Made by a program: the position numbers and the translations under genes
From: Klebsormidium nitens
Taxonomy: Eukaryota > Streptophyta > Klebsormidiophyceae > Klebsormidiales > Klebsormidiaceae
NCBI GenBank assembly: GCA_000708835.1
Contig: DF237449.1
Location: 1-64,000, forward strand
Direction of reading: 5' to 3'
Length of the DNA stretch: 64,000 bases
Notes under the pieces: generated by a model
Told to the model about the DNA's origin: nothing
What the model saw: the letters and a program-made list of their open reading frames with translations, nothing else
Database searches by the model: none
Shown: in pieces, positions 11,645 through 23,200 of the stretch
How the letters are laid out: each line of letters opens with the position of its first letter
Position numbering within the stretch: the first letter of the stretch is position 1

Positions 11645-12118
11645 ATGGATCCCCCAAAGTTTGATCCAGGGGCACTAGAGGCGCCACCAACGACACAAGT
11701 TCGCAAGGACCTCGGATTCTGGAAGCGCTTCTTCCGCCAGAAGGAGGCGGTGACTGGCCTAGTTCTGACCAGCGCGTGCCTCTTCCTGTCGCTTCGAATC
11801 ATGAACGACAAGAAGCGCATCGAAGCTGGGACAGCAGAATGGGAGAAGGTGAACAAAGAAGTGGAGAGTAGGAGGGAGGAGAGTGCGCGGTTAGCGGAGG
11901 AGAACAGGGGGCTGCGCACTGCTTTGGACGGGTTGAGAGAGCGGGTTTTGAATGAAGTGAGGATGAATGGGCGGAAGCTGCCACCATTGGAAGCGCGGGT
12001 CGGAACAGTGTTTGCAGAAGCGGAGTCAAAGTCACAGGTCGCGGTGCCGGAAGGGAGAGAAACAGAAAATACGGGTCAAGGTAAGGCGCCAGCCAAATTA
12101 TATGTTACTTTTGCATGA
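11645..12118 (+). CDS. Small single-pass membrane protein with coiled coil, uncharacterised
   Basis: Not recognised. Starting at the ATG at 11645 (chosen because it follows AT-rich leader and begins a proline-rich start, MDPPKFDPG), the frame encodes 157 residues. Visible: a basic stretch (FWKRFFRQK, about 24-32), a hydrophobic segment of about 18 residues (AVTGLVLTSACLFLSLRI) that could span a membrane, then a charged heptad-like helix (about 60-110) rich in E, R and K that should form a coiled coil, and a polar tail. AG|GTAAGG near 12080 matches a splice donor, so the true protein may continue in another exon instead of ending at 12118. The one-TM plus coiled-coil layout resembles organelle tethers or assembly factors, but no function is claimed. 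Confidence 0.6.
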   Translation: MDPPKFDPGALEAPPTTQVRKDLGFWKRFFRQKEAVTGLVLTSACLFLSLRIMNDKKRIEAGTAEWEKVNKEVESRREESARLAEENRGLRTALDGLRERVLNEVRMNGRKLPPLEARVGTVFAEAESKSQVAVPEGRETENTGQGKAPAKLYVTFA

Positions 12119-14419
12119 TGTGCGTATGTTGTTGTGGAAGATTGTTGTCGGATCCAGGGTGCAAGGTTGATCCAGGGGCCTCAAGGTGCCAAGCAGGAAA
12201 TCAATCAGCTCAGCATTAGAGCTTAAAGAAGTCCGAGGTACTCGATTATAGATTTGTGTTCTGCAGTTTCTAGGTGCTTCTGTTTGGCTCTCATGTTAGC
12301 GGTTCTGTTTGGCTTGTTGATTCATCTGGCTCATGTGGTTGGCACTTTTTAAGCCCGTAGTGGGGCAGCCAACGTGGTACTTTTGTCATTTGGTGAATGT
12401 AAGCGAACTCTCATGCATCAACGTGCAAGCCATTGGGATTTCTTAGACTCAGGGTGCTGCTTGCCCTTGGGACAGGGTGCTGGCTGTTTGACATGGGTCG
12501 AAACTTTGTGCAACGCTGGGTTTGAGAAGCGACCAGAGGAAGACTCGAGCTAATTGAATTTGCAGTCAAAAGTCACTGCGACATACCTCAAAGTCCTACC
12601 GTCAGGGGGTAATGAATGCCCCCTCTCCTCCCTATTTTGGGGCTCATCAGGTCTTTATGTCATTCTCAGCAGCTGTAGCAGCTTCCTTCTTGATTTTGCA
12701 CTCACTGGGCTCAATTGGCCGAACTAGAGTTTCAAGCATTGTTTTGACTGCACGTCAGAGTATTAGAGACAAGCTTTTACATACTTGTCTGGGCTTGGTA
12801 GCACCCATGTCTTATCTATACAGTTTTCTTGCTTGAATGTGGTAAAAACGGGAAGGACAACCATTGCCTGTTGATTGCTTGTTGTGTTTGAATCATCCAT
12901 TCTTCTAGCCAAATCGACCCTTCTCTGATGCAGAAAGCAGACAGCTCACGAAGTCGAAGAAGGGGTTCTTTGTCTGATCTACAAGCTTGATCCACACAAG
13001 AAGACTGTTGACACCAAGATGGACGTGTCAGTTCCTTCTACCAACGAAATGGTGGCTCGTGCGCTTGAAGAACGGAATCTAAGCGCAACATGAGCTTCTC
13101 GGTTTTTCCAAGTATTGGATAGAAACAGGCTACAAGGCGCTTGGACAGCTTCAACAGTCCACTAGGTACTGTGTGGAACAATGCAAAGCTTTGCGTGCCA
13201 AAATGCCTTCGCTACGGTGAGAATTCCACATCCTACCAAGGCATGACGCACCTCTGCATTTCCCTGCGATCTCACCACGATTAGTGGCCATGTGCCAGCA
13301 TGTATACAACTTATGGAGGTGATTCACTGCTGTGTTACTTGCTTGTGCTCCGAGACTGGGACGATGCTCCGACTGTATGGGCATGTACATGCATATCCGG
13401 GCCCAACACCTGCATGGCGACTTGGGGCTTGGAACTAATTGAAGTGAAAACCGCACGAGTCAGCAACCACTAGCTCGAGGATCGTACCCATGATGCATGA
13501 CGCTAGAGCAATTTAACTTGATATTGCCAAGTCGAGACTTCGATTCTCCGCAGAATTCCACCCATGACATGAGGCAAATATGTCTTCAATCCGCCTCCGC
13601 TCTCAAAGTGACTACTTTTCATGAAGGAAACTTTGAGAGAACAAGTTGGTAGAGCTTCAACATGGACTGCAGCTTGCATTTCGCAAGTTCCGACTTGGGC
13701 GGGCTGAGGAAGAGCATCATATGCAGATTCCTGAATCGGACTCACCAAGTGCAGGATGCCAATGGCTGTACGTGCTGGCTGTGCAGTCACAATAACGAGT
13801 GCTCAGTCACATTGCTCACTGCTCAGGAGTCAGGGCCGCTCGCGCTTTCGATTTCTGAAAGCGGACCGCTCGATCGGACGGTCGGCGAGCCGCACGACTT
13901 GGATCGGACGTCATCCAAGCAAAGGAATCCCCCGGAATCTGAGGTCCTGCGACATGTCAACAGCATTTTAGGTAGATTCAAGAGTCAAGACTCGAACTCC
14001 GAGTGCTCAGCTGGAACTCAAAAGCCTCTCGAAAGAGGACCTTGCATTCTGATGGAAGTTGGCTGCCCTGCTTGAGAGCTCTCTGTAACGAGTCCTCTTG
14101 TGCCCTCGAGGAAGGCAGAAACGCACAGCAAAGACTATAGGATGGGGTGCATCCGGCAGCGCGCTTTTGCTTGGAAGGTGATGATGAAGCGATTGGATAT
14201 GAAGCCCAGCAAGGCACCGGGGCACTTTCACTAGAGGAGTACGCATTTCAAGCACAGAGACCGAGCAGCTTCCGCCTTGGACAATGTGCATGCAAATGAA
14301 GCCGATCACAGACTGGGAGGTGAATTTGACACTCAAGGTGCCAACTTTATGTCGTCACCTGCTGAACCTCCAGCAGTAGGAAGAATCTACTTGACTGTCC
14401 GAGGGTGCGCTCCTTCCAA
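12119..14419. other. Intergenic region, no gene seen
   Basis: About 2.3 kb containing probable 3' UTR of the preceding gene and the promoter of the next. A 137-codon frame at 13662-14075 has no recognisable motif, and its composition is like the surrounding DNA. Confidence 0.5.
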
Positions 14420-15982
14420 ATGGAGGCGGTGCTGCCAAAGTCAGGTGCAAGCTGCACAAAGCAGCTGGGAAAACACTGGATCCTTGTGACGCTTAGCATT
14501 CTTCTGAGCTCTCTGGTGATTTCGGTCCTCCGCGGTGCTCTTCTTCGGGATCTGGAAGGGTGTCCTTATGCATTTACGGTTCTGTCTAACGCGCAAGGAG
14601 TTGAGACAGAAGTAGTGCAGAAGCACCGTCCCATTTACGCGGGGATGAATATGACATGTTATGTAAATCGCTGTCAGTCTTTGAGTAATGAAGGGAACAA
14701 TACACAGGGAGCCGTTGATCATTCTGGCTTGCAGCAGCAGGGGCAGTCAAAAAGAGAGTCAAACAATGCTGATGGACATGAAGCAAGCACAAAAGGAGAT
14801 CAATTGGAAGCTGCTCTGAAAGTGGCACGAAAGGAGGCAATTGAACCAACGGTGGATCAGCGGGGTCCTCCTGGGGGAGAAAGTAATGATTCAGTTGGCA
14901 TTGAAGAAAGCACTAGAGAACTAGGTCGACCGGTTGTTCCTCTAAACACTGCAGAAGAGACAGCAGCGTCGCAGAGGCAGGGCCCTCCTGATGGAGAAAG
15001 TGATGATTCAGATAGCCCAGAAGTAGATGAAGCATTAGCAGTAGAAGAGGTAGATGAGGCATTAGCTGTAGAAGAGGCAGCAGGCCAATCGGCGTCGCTT
15101 CAGGAGGGGCCTCCTGATGAAGAGAGGAACGATCTGGGGGAGGCAAAAGCAAGCACAGAAACTGATCAGCTCGTAGCTAGTCTGGAACTCGCGCGGCGCC
15201 CTTCCCTGTACATCTTTTCAGCGCACCATTGGGACGCTAACATCGAGAACGAGTTTGAGCACCTCGTTTCAGATGTCGGTCCAGAAAATGCTTTTCTCCT
15301 TTTTGACGAAACCCATGAAAGATACTCTGGAAAGTGGCAGAACGTCTTTCACCTCAGGGACGGCTCGTACGCGTTTCGAGCGAGGACTGAGAGTGTGGCA
15401 GATCTAGGGCCGCTAGTGCTGCTTACGAACACTGAAGAGCTGACGGCAGGGAGCAATCTCTTTCATGACAGCTGGACTACAGTCCATGGAAAATTGGTTC
15501 TTGTCTACCGAGCTGTCCTTGTGGCGAACCGCTTTGAGTACGTATGGGTCATAGAGTCTGACGTCCGGTGTAAGGGTTCGTACAAGCATAGTCTAGAGAA
15601 GGCAGATAGTCTTAGTCATGACATCTTGGGTCGAGAGTTGAAGGTATACGGGGAGGAGAACAAAGATTGGGAACACTGGGAAGACTTGGAGGGTCCTGTA
15701 GAATTACGCAAACGCGTAGCTCTCTTCCTGCCTGTGATGCGACTCTCAAGGTTTGCCTTTGAGATACTCAGCACGGCAGATCACGACGGCACGATACGAG
15801 GGTATCAAGAAATCTACATACCAACAATACTTTCAGCATATGGAGGCACTCTTGGAGAGCTGCCTGAAGGTATGTTTGGGGTCTTTCAGTTTAGGCCAAA
15901 GTTGTCAAACGGAGAGTACGGGCATTTGAGTACATCACCAGGAGCAGTAAACATTCTGTATCACCCAGTGTTAGATGATTGA
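14420..15982 (+). CDS. Type II membrane protein with acidic stalk and glycosyltransferase-like luminal domain, single exon, 520 aa
   Basis: Intronless, unlike its neighbours. From the ATG at 14420: a short basic cytosolic tail, a signal-anchor helix at about residues 20-38 (WILVTLSILLSSLVISVL), a long acidic low-complexity stalk (about 70-255), and a C-terminal globular domain (about 260-520). The topology is that of Golgi type II enzymes. The globular domain begins RPSLYIFSAHHWD and contains YVWVIESDVRCKGSY, where an acidic ESDV cluster after a hydrophobic strand recalls the metal-binding DxD region of GT-A sugar transferases. This similarity is only motif-level. The stalk contains degenerate repeats built around GPP(D/G)GES(D/N)DS and two exact copies of VDEALAVEE. 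The frame also opens upstream with a non-ATG codon, but the ATG is placed correctly before the anchor. Confidence 0.75.
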   Translation: MEAVLPKSGASCTKQLGKHWILVTLSILLSSLVISVLRGALLRDLEGCPYAFTVLSNAQGVETEVVQKHRPIYAGMNMTCYVNRCQSLSNEGNNTQGAVDHSGLQQQGQSKRESNNADGHEASTKGDQLEAALKVARKEAIEPTVDQRGPPGGESNDSVGIEESTRELGRPVVPLNTAEETAASQRQGPPDGESDDSDSPEVDEALAVEEVDEALAVEEAAGQSASLQEGPPDEERNDLGEAKASTETDQLVASLELARRPSLYIFSAHHWDANIENEFEHLVSDVGPENAFLLFDETHERYSGKWQNVFHLRDGSYAFRARTESVADLGPLVLLTNTEELTAGSNLFHDSWTTVHGKLVLVYRAVLVANRFEYVWVIESDVRCKGSYKHSLEKADSLSHDILGRELKVYGEENKDWEHWEDLEGPVELRKRVALFLPVMRLSRFAFEILSTADHDGTIRGYQEIYIPTILSAYGGTLGELPEGMFGVFQFRPKLSNGEYGHLSTSPGAVNILYHPVLDD

Positions 15983-17292
15983 TGAATCTTTTGTGTATAC
16001 GGTACACTAGCTGGTCAAACAAATTGCGGTAATTCAACCGTCACAGCCAGGCTTCTTTTGCCCTACTTGAGCTGATCAAGGTCAAGTTATTCAAATAAGT
16101 TCAGGTCACAAACGTGAGGCCGGGCAGCTCTAGGTTAGCTTCTCTCTATCGATGGCGACTATGCCTCATACAACATCTGAAGAAGGAAAAACGCAGATGA
16201 CCATGGGGAACCACTGAGTTCTCTCAGTAATTTAAGCCAGCAATGTCGGAAGAGCATATGGCTGTTTATGCGACATTCCGAATCATACCGGGTCGTCACG
16301 GCAACGGTGTACGATAGACATTCCGGCCCCGGGAGCAGGCCTCATGCAGATGGGGGTCGAGTTTTCATACAGCCTAAAAAGAGGGGAACATTACCGTACA
16401 TAATTGACGAGCTAGCTGCCTACCAGCCTCGACATGGTGCGAGCTTTCAAGTTTCGATTGCTTGTGACCATCAAAGTCATATGTCTACATGGTTTGAAGA
16501 ATGAAGTCGAGTTGTTTGGAGATAGATGATATGATAGCACGTCCGACCGCGACATGTCAGTGCGGATCGATCGCGAGCTCGAATCCAACGTGCACGTGCG
16601 TAGTACCCGGAGACTGCACATGGCGCGGGAGGCCTGAGTCACGGTTGCAGCTTACTGCATGATAGTGAAGTTGCTAGTATACAATTACCGACGGTCACAT
16701 GCAATCATGCACATGTGCCGCTGCGGCCAGAGGAATACGCCGGCACGGAGGCCCTTCTGTCTGGCCGGGCCACACAGATTGGGAATTTTGATTGTGAAAA
16801 AGTCTTGGTGCACTTATACACGTACGTATATGGTATCTCTAGGTCACATGGTATACACGTCATGCGACAAAGATTCGCGAATGTAGACGCGTCTTACTGT
16901 TTGTGTCCATGATATCGGGTTGCTAAGATACGCTCACGGCTGCCGAGTCAGACCCGATCCAAAGGGTACCGTTGGCGTCGTTCAGGTGATATGAAGAAAG
17001 CAACACAAAAGCTGGTTAATCTGTGGCTTCAACAAATGTGCAGCCTACCTTGATGATTCGCAACGGAACAGTAAATTGTCTGACTTCAGCAGACTTTTGT
17101 CGAAGCTCAAACCACTCTACCAACGTCCTACTAGGGCAGCAATTTCTAGTTTTCTATCGAAACCTCATCTCATGCAGACTACAAGCCCCGCATCACAACT
17201 CTGCACCAACCCGCCAATGCGGTACAATCAATAGTATTTATGTTCAGAGTAGAAAGAAAGAAAGACTTCCTAATCGCTAACCAAGATCTGTA
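15983..17292. other. Intergenic region, no gene seen
   Basis: Convergent region between the 3' ends of the membrane-protein gene (+) and callose synthase (-), so it should hold both 3' UTRs. No coding exon or RNA gene could be supported. Confidence 0.5.
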
Positions 17293-20200
17293 CTACCGCT
17301 TCCTGCCTGCGAGAATACGAGAGATTTGCAGGCCACGGCTGAAGGCCGTGTTGAACAGCAGCCTGGTCTGGATGGTGGAGACGAAGGGCAGCCAGGCGAG
17401 AACGGCGACGGGGGCGAAAATAACGATCCCCATCCCGTACTCGTAGGTCCTGGCCATAGGCTTCACAGAGTCCCACAGCCCGAGCGTCTTGAGGGCTGGC
17501 TTGAAGACCAGGGAGATCTGAAAAAGAGCAATGAGCGACGGCACGTTCAGTTTGCGAAGATGTATACGGTTGTGCTCAGCGATTGTGAGGGGACGGAAGG
17601 TAAAAAAAGAAGCATCTTCCTGTGTTGGCCGACGCCCTTGAGCACAACTCAAGCGACACGGGAAAGCGCGTGTTGAGAACTACCGAACTTCGCGCCGAAA
17701 GCAAAGGGTCGCTCGCATCTGCCATTGGGAAGAAAGCCAAACAGCTTTTAGTAAATGCGAGATAGTTTGAAGATCCCCAATACGTTCCCTGCTCCAGGGG
17801 GTGAACGCTCGGAGCGCGTGCGCCTAAGGTCTGGCATGATACTCAGACGATGAAAGTACGAACAAGCTGCAACGTCGTAGGTGAGAGTCGGGGGACCGAT
17901 GCTACCTCAGGCGACCAGATCGCCTCCACCTAGGGCCAGATTGGTCGCCGACGGCAAACTTTACGATTATTTGTGGGTCATCGAATGACTCTTCGTGGGG
18001 CATTGGATGACCCGTTCCCCCAAGACTCCCTTGCAATTGTGCGCTTTAAAAGCAGACACCCGTTTTAACACTCACCGACAAGAGGCCCCAGCCCGTGGGC
18101 ACGAACGCGAGGATCGACGAGAAAAGGTCGCGGAACGTGAGGCGCGTGAAGATGAGGCAGAGGCTGATGATCACGATGGCCGCAATGAACGCGAGCGCCT
18201 TGACCAGGCGGAACATGAGCTGGAAGTCGGCGCTGAAGCGCTTGCGCCCGAAGGACACAATCTTGAGCAAGATGAGGACCGCGGCAACCACGATCCACGA
18301 GACGGCGTACACCTACGGAGGAAAAGGTTCGACTCGTTAAACAGTCACCTACTGGGTTTGGCTGAGAAGCCTTAGAGTTTGGCTAACACGCTGTCAGGTT
18401 TGGCAAAGACCCTGACTCAAAGGTTCAAGCGCTCTGCACCCGTACTCACCTCAGCCCTCTTGAGAAACCGGCACGTCCCGAGTACTTATGACCGAGTTTG
18501 AGATATACTCAAATCAACCGGAAATTCATTAAAGCGGAGGACCCTACTCGAGGTTGCATCGAGCAGACTTCATATCGTACATGACATCTAAACAAGCATT
18601 GGGCAAGAGGTTGGCGCGTAGCGAACGGAGTAGGTTGCAAACACGGAGTCGCCCTCCGGGTGAACGCCGCCAATCGGACGAAATGTCAGCTTCCTCAATA
18701 CAGATTGCCCCCACAAAACCCACGGGTCTCGCACGAGCCCAGCCAATAAACTCACCCAGCCCGCCTTGTTGCCGTGCGTGACGTTCATCTGGTACACAAC
18801 TCCGTACTGGAAGAGGAAGAAGCGCAGCGAGAGCGCGACCTCCCACAGCTTCCCCCAGAAGCCGGTGTACTGCAGGTGCTCCTGCTCCTCCGCCCACCAC
18901 GACTCCCAGCTCTCGTTCGCGCTCACGCCGATGCCGCCCTTGTGGCCCAGCCACTTGATCCAGTCCTCGTAGTCCTCCACCGTCCTGTAATAATGACACG
19001 TGTCAGCAAAGGAGTGGTGTGGTCGTGCTTGTAATTGTCCTGATGCCGCCCTTGTGGCCCAGTTGCTATCATAGTCCTCGTGGTCCTCCACCGTCCTGTA
19101 CAGGTGACACGTGTCAGAGAGGAATTCGTCGTTTAATACTGTTACTAGGCGTATCCATGGCCCCTTGTGGCCCAGCCACTTGATCCAGTCCTCGTAGTCC
19201 TCCACCGTCCTGTACAGGTGACACGTGTCAGAGAAGGATTCGTCGTTTGATACTGTTACTAGGCGTATTGATGCCCCCTTGTGGCCCAGGCGCTAATCCG
19301 TCGTTGTAGTCCTCCACCGTCCTGTACAGGTGACACGTGTCAGCAGATGAGAGGTTTTGGGGTGTGGTGATTATCGTGCACCTTCAGTGGGCGTCCTGAT
19401 GCCGCCCTTATGGGGCAGCCAAATGACCAAGTCCAGACACATCGTCACTGACTTGTAGAGCTGACACGTGGCAGCAGCATATCCAGAACTCTGATCGAGT
19501 ATGTGGTCAGTATCTAGGCCCTTGTCCACCAGCAATTGCTCCAGCTCTCATGGTCATTCAGCAATTTTGAGACCGAAGGAGGGACAATTCGACTAAGGAT
19601 TCAGCACTGACACAAATACTGTATGGTATCTGGAATGATCAGGGAGAACGCTTGGAGCGTACTGATTTTGGGTGACACATGTTGCTTAGCGGCTGCGGAG
19701 AAGAAGAAAGCGGCTTCTTAGCTACTCGGATCAATCTGCTCGGAGCTATTGAGCGAGCGAACGTGGTTTAGCTAGCCGCATATCTTAAGGTAATTGCTTG
19801 CCCTGGCACGAGCAGAATACAGTCCCATCCGCGGCTCCGTTAAGGACCTAGCGTATGCACGTCTACACCACGAAAACCCGCCTTCTTGTGGGTCCGCCGC
19901 TTTTTTACAGGAACAAGTACGGGCGCCACCGATCAAGAGGAATCAAGCTTCAAAGCTGACTCACTTTTGCCAGTCGAAGCCGGAGGGGTTGAAGACGAAG
20001 GGCGCAAAGAGCCAGGAGGCAACGAGGAAGTAGAGCGAGAAGGTGAGCAAGCCGTAGGAGGCGCCGCCCCGCTCGAAGCTGCCGTACGCCTTCCACACGA
20101 TCAGCAGCAGCAGCATCTCCAACCTGGAGGGAAAGGGTTGTAGGGTCAGAGAGTGTTTTCTAGCTAGGAAAGTGTTTCTGGGACTTCTAAAACAGGTTTG

Positions 20201-23200
20201 CAATCTGGAACCCAGACGAGTCAGCGACAGTTGACGAGCTTCATTGGGCAATGGTCTGGACAGTCGCGTTGAGTCTCAGCTAAAGACGGGTTGCTCGGAT
20301 TCCACGCAAGCCGGTTGCCGGTCACCCAAAGTAGGCACGTCAAACGAAGATGGTAAATGAAGCCAAGCAAAGTACAGTTGGAAGACTAAACTCACGCTTT
20401 GACGAAGTGGCTCCTGGAGTAGAGCCGGTAGTTCTCGGCGAACTTCTCGTGCCGCACGACGAAGCCGCGCCCAGTGGCCCGGTACTTGGCACCGCCGTGC
20501 AGGACGGTGCGCCCGAAATAGTGCGTCTTGGTGCCCAGGGAGAAGGTGAAGAAGACGGACGCAAGCTGCAGCTGCATCATGATGAAGTTCAACAGGGCCT
20601 GCAAGGAGCAAAAAGAAAGTCAAGTCAGTAGGGATTCCTTGGAGACAGAAGAGAATGAGAGGCTCAGCGAAGCGGCGATGTATTTGGAGGTGACTCCAAA
20701 CCCCCTCGAGGGTGTCTTGAGCACGTTGATGCCGCTTGCTGCACGTTGTTCAACATTGTTCTAGTTATGAGTCACTGAGAGGCGGAAGAAACTCGGTCGC
20801 AAGAACGCCTTGCCGCGATGGCTCTTTCTCGCAAACCCTACCTCTTGTCCACTTCCCCCTCTGGTTCGGTCCTTTTAAACTCCCCTTTTCAGAATCCGGT
20901 GAGATGAGAAAGGTCTCAGCAAGCTGCCCGAGGTAAGAAAAGGTAAGAAACAGAACCAAACAAGCCAACAAAGGTTCCGCCGCCCACCTGTCTGAAGCCC
21001 TGCTCCAGGCCCATCTCCATGACCATGGGCAGGCCCATGAGCAGCCCAATCTGGACGATCGAGACGGTGTTGATGGCCCCGAGCAGGGAGTTGTTCTTGG
21101 TGATTTCGGCCTCCTTTTCCAGCGAGTACTGGATGCCGCTCATGACCAGGTAGAACTTGCCGTACAGGAACGCGTACAGGCACAGCACCACCAGCTGCCA
21201 TGGGAGAAAGGTGCCGGTCAGTGAGGCTTGACATTCTGACCAGTCTAGTTCGTGTGGGACGTTTTTGCGACCGTTATTTCATTCCGGATCGTGGGAGTCT
21301 TCACAGTCATTGGGCAACTGCGAATGTGAACGAAATGGAGGCAAAGGACGAACCGACGAAACTTTTCTTATCATGGAGATACCTTCCCGAACACGAAAGA
21401 AATGTAAAAGTAAGTTTTCCTAGCTCACAAGCGGTTGCGCAGGGAACATTGTAAGGAAACCATGAGAGCCGCCCACCATAAGAAGGAAATGTCCTGATTG
21501 GAGCAGGCTGCAGCAGATTAAGCACGACGGTCTCCGTCCAGAAACCTGATTCCCTGGCCGTCTATGCACACTGAAAAGCTCACCATGGTGTTGAAGAAGA
21601 AGCCGATGGTCGTGAACCACGCGGACATCATCCGCAGGAAGTCCAGCCTGTGGCCCAGCCGGTAGATGTCCCTACTGAGCGTCTGCTCGCCGTTGCCGTT
21701 GGCCACCTTGGCCTCGAACAAAGACACCTGGTTGAGCCCCACGTCACGCCCCTTCCCGACCTGGATGTACTCGTGGTGCGTGATGTTGCCGCGGCGCAGG
21801 GTCGAGTTGAAGCCTGACGAGAGACGGGAGGGTCCAGATCAAAATGAGCGGTTTCCGCTTCTCAAGCTTTCAGAGTCAAAGGGTTCAAGTTCTTCTAAGG
21901 TCGCTGCTCTGCAGGAATGGGTTGCACAAGGCCGCAGCTGATGCTGGGTAGGAAGAACCTGGTGCATGTGTTTTTCACCGCAGTCAGGGTATTGATGGGG
22001 ACGAAAGGCCCGATCGATATTATTGCTGCTCGCAGAAGCGCAAACATTCTCGGAAGGTCTGGGAGACGTCGGAAGCCAAACACGACTTGCTTCCGGATTT
22101 CTTCACAATGAACAGAGCGTGGTAAACAGGTCAAGATGAACGAGGAGTCGCCTCGTTGTGCGCATGGAGCATGAAGGCTCACCAGCATAGATATCCTCGC
22201 TCAGGTTGATGACCCTGGAAGACTTGCTGATGCCTCCCCTTGTGATGTGGAAGAGGCGGTCGAAGACGTCGGGATGCCCGTAGTGGAACCGCACCCTGCA
22301 TGTCGAAAAGAGCGGCCATGAGCATTGAGGAGTCCGAATGAGGCATACCAAAAGCTCATGACTCCGTCTCAGTATACTCCTTATGCCAGCCAAAAGCGAG
22401 GGCGCCGAAAGAGGATCTCTGAACTGAACGACGAAAATAAAGGTCAGAGGCGTGGGCACTTGCGATTCAACGAAAGAAGGCCTTTGAATCGGACTCTGCC
22501 ACAAACAAGCACACGTTGCGACCTCGACAGATTGCCGCATCTTTGCTGGAAGCCTCACGGTAGGGCTGCCCAAGACTTACTTGAGCGGGTTGGCGAGCAC
22601 TCTCTGCCCGATGGTGACGAAGCTCATCTCCTGCTGCGACATGAACCAAGCCAGGGAGGACACGCTGCAGGTGACGGGAAGCACTATTAGCATAAAGCGG
22701 GTGAAGAGATGCGGACGGTTCTTTTTCACGTAAGAAGAAGAACTTGGCTGCGCCGGAGTCAGGTGCTGCTGCAAAGCTACCTAAAAGGAGCAGGTCGCGT
22801 TGCTACAATGGCAACAACAGCAGCAGAAACGGCAAGCCGGACTAATTGATGATTGGCTGAAAAAAATCGCTTTGGAGAAGCGCACTTCTCACCAACGTAT
22901 CCACAAGAAACACCGAAAGAGAGAAAAGACAACCTCACAAGTATCCTGTCCTACACATTCCTGCCCACTCAGCGCTCGATACAGATGTGCTCCCTGACCC
23001 CCAGCGAAAACTAAAATCTCAGCAACAACGCAGTCTGCCCACTCACCCGCCCGTGAAGATGTGCTCCCTGACCCCCAGGATTGTGGCGGGCCGGATGCCG
23101 TGGTTCTCGTGGAACTCCTGCAGCAGGTTGCGCATCTTGAACGTCTCCTCCAGGTAGTGGTCCTGGTTCATGTCGATGGTCTGGAGGGCCTCGCCGCGCG

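Noticed and set aside
13662-14075. 137-codon plus-strand frame
   Set aside because: No motif, no splice partners, and composition like intergenic DNA.
18588-19205. 205-codon minus-strand frame as a separate gene
   Set aside because: It is callose synthase exon 36 plus the in-frame tandem copies of its start.
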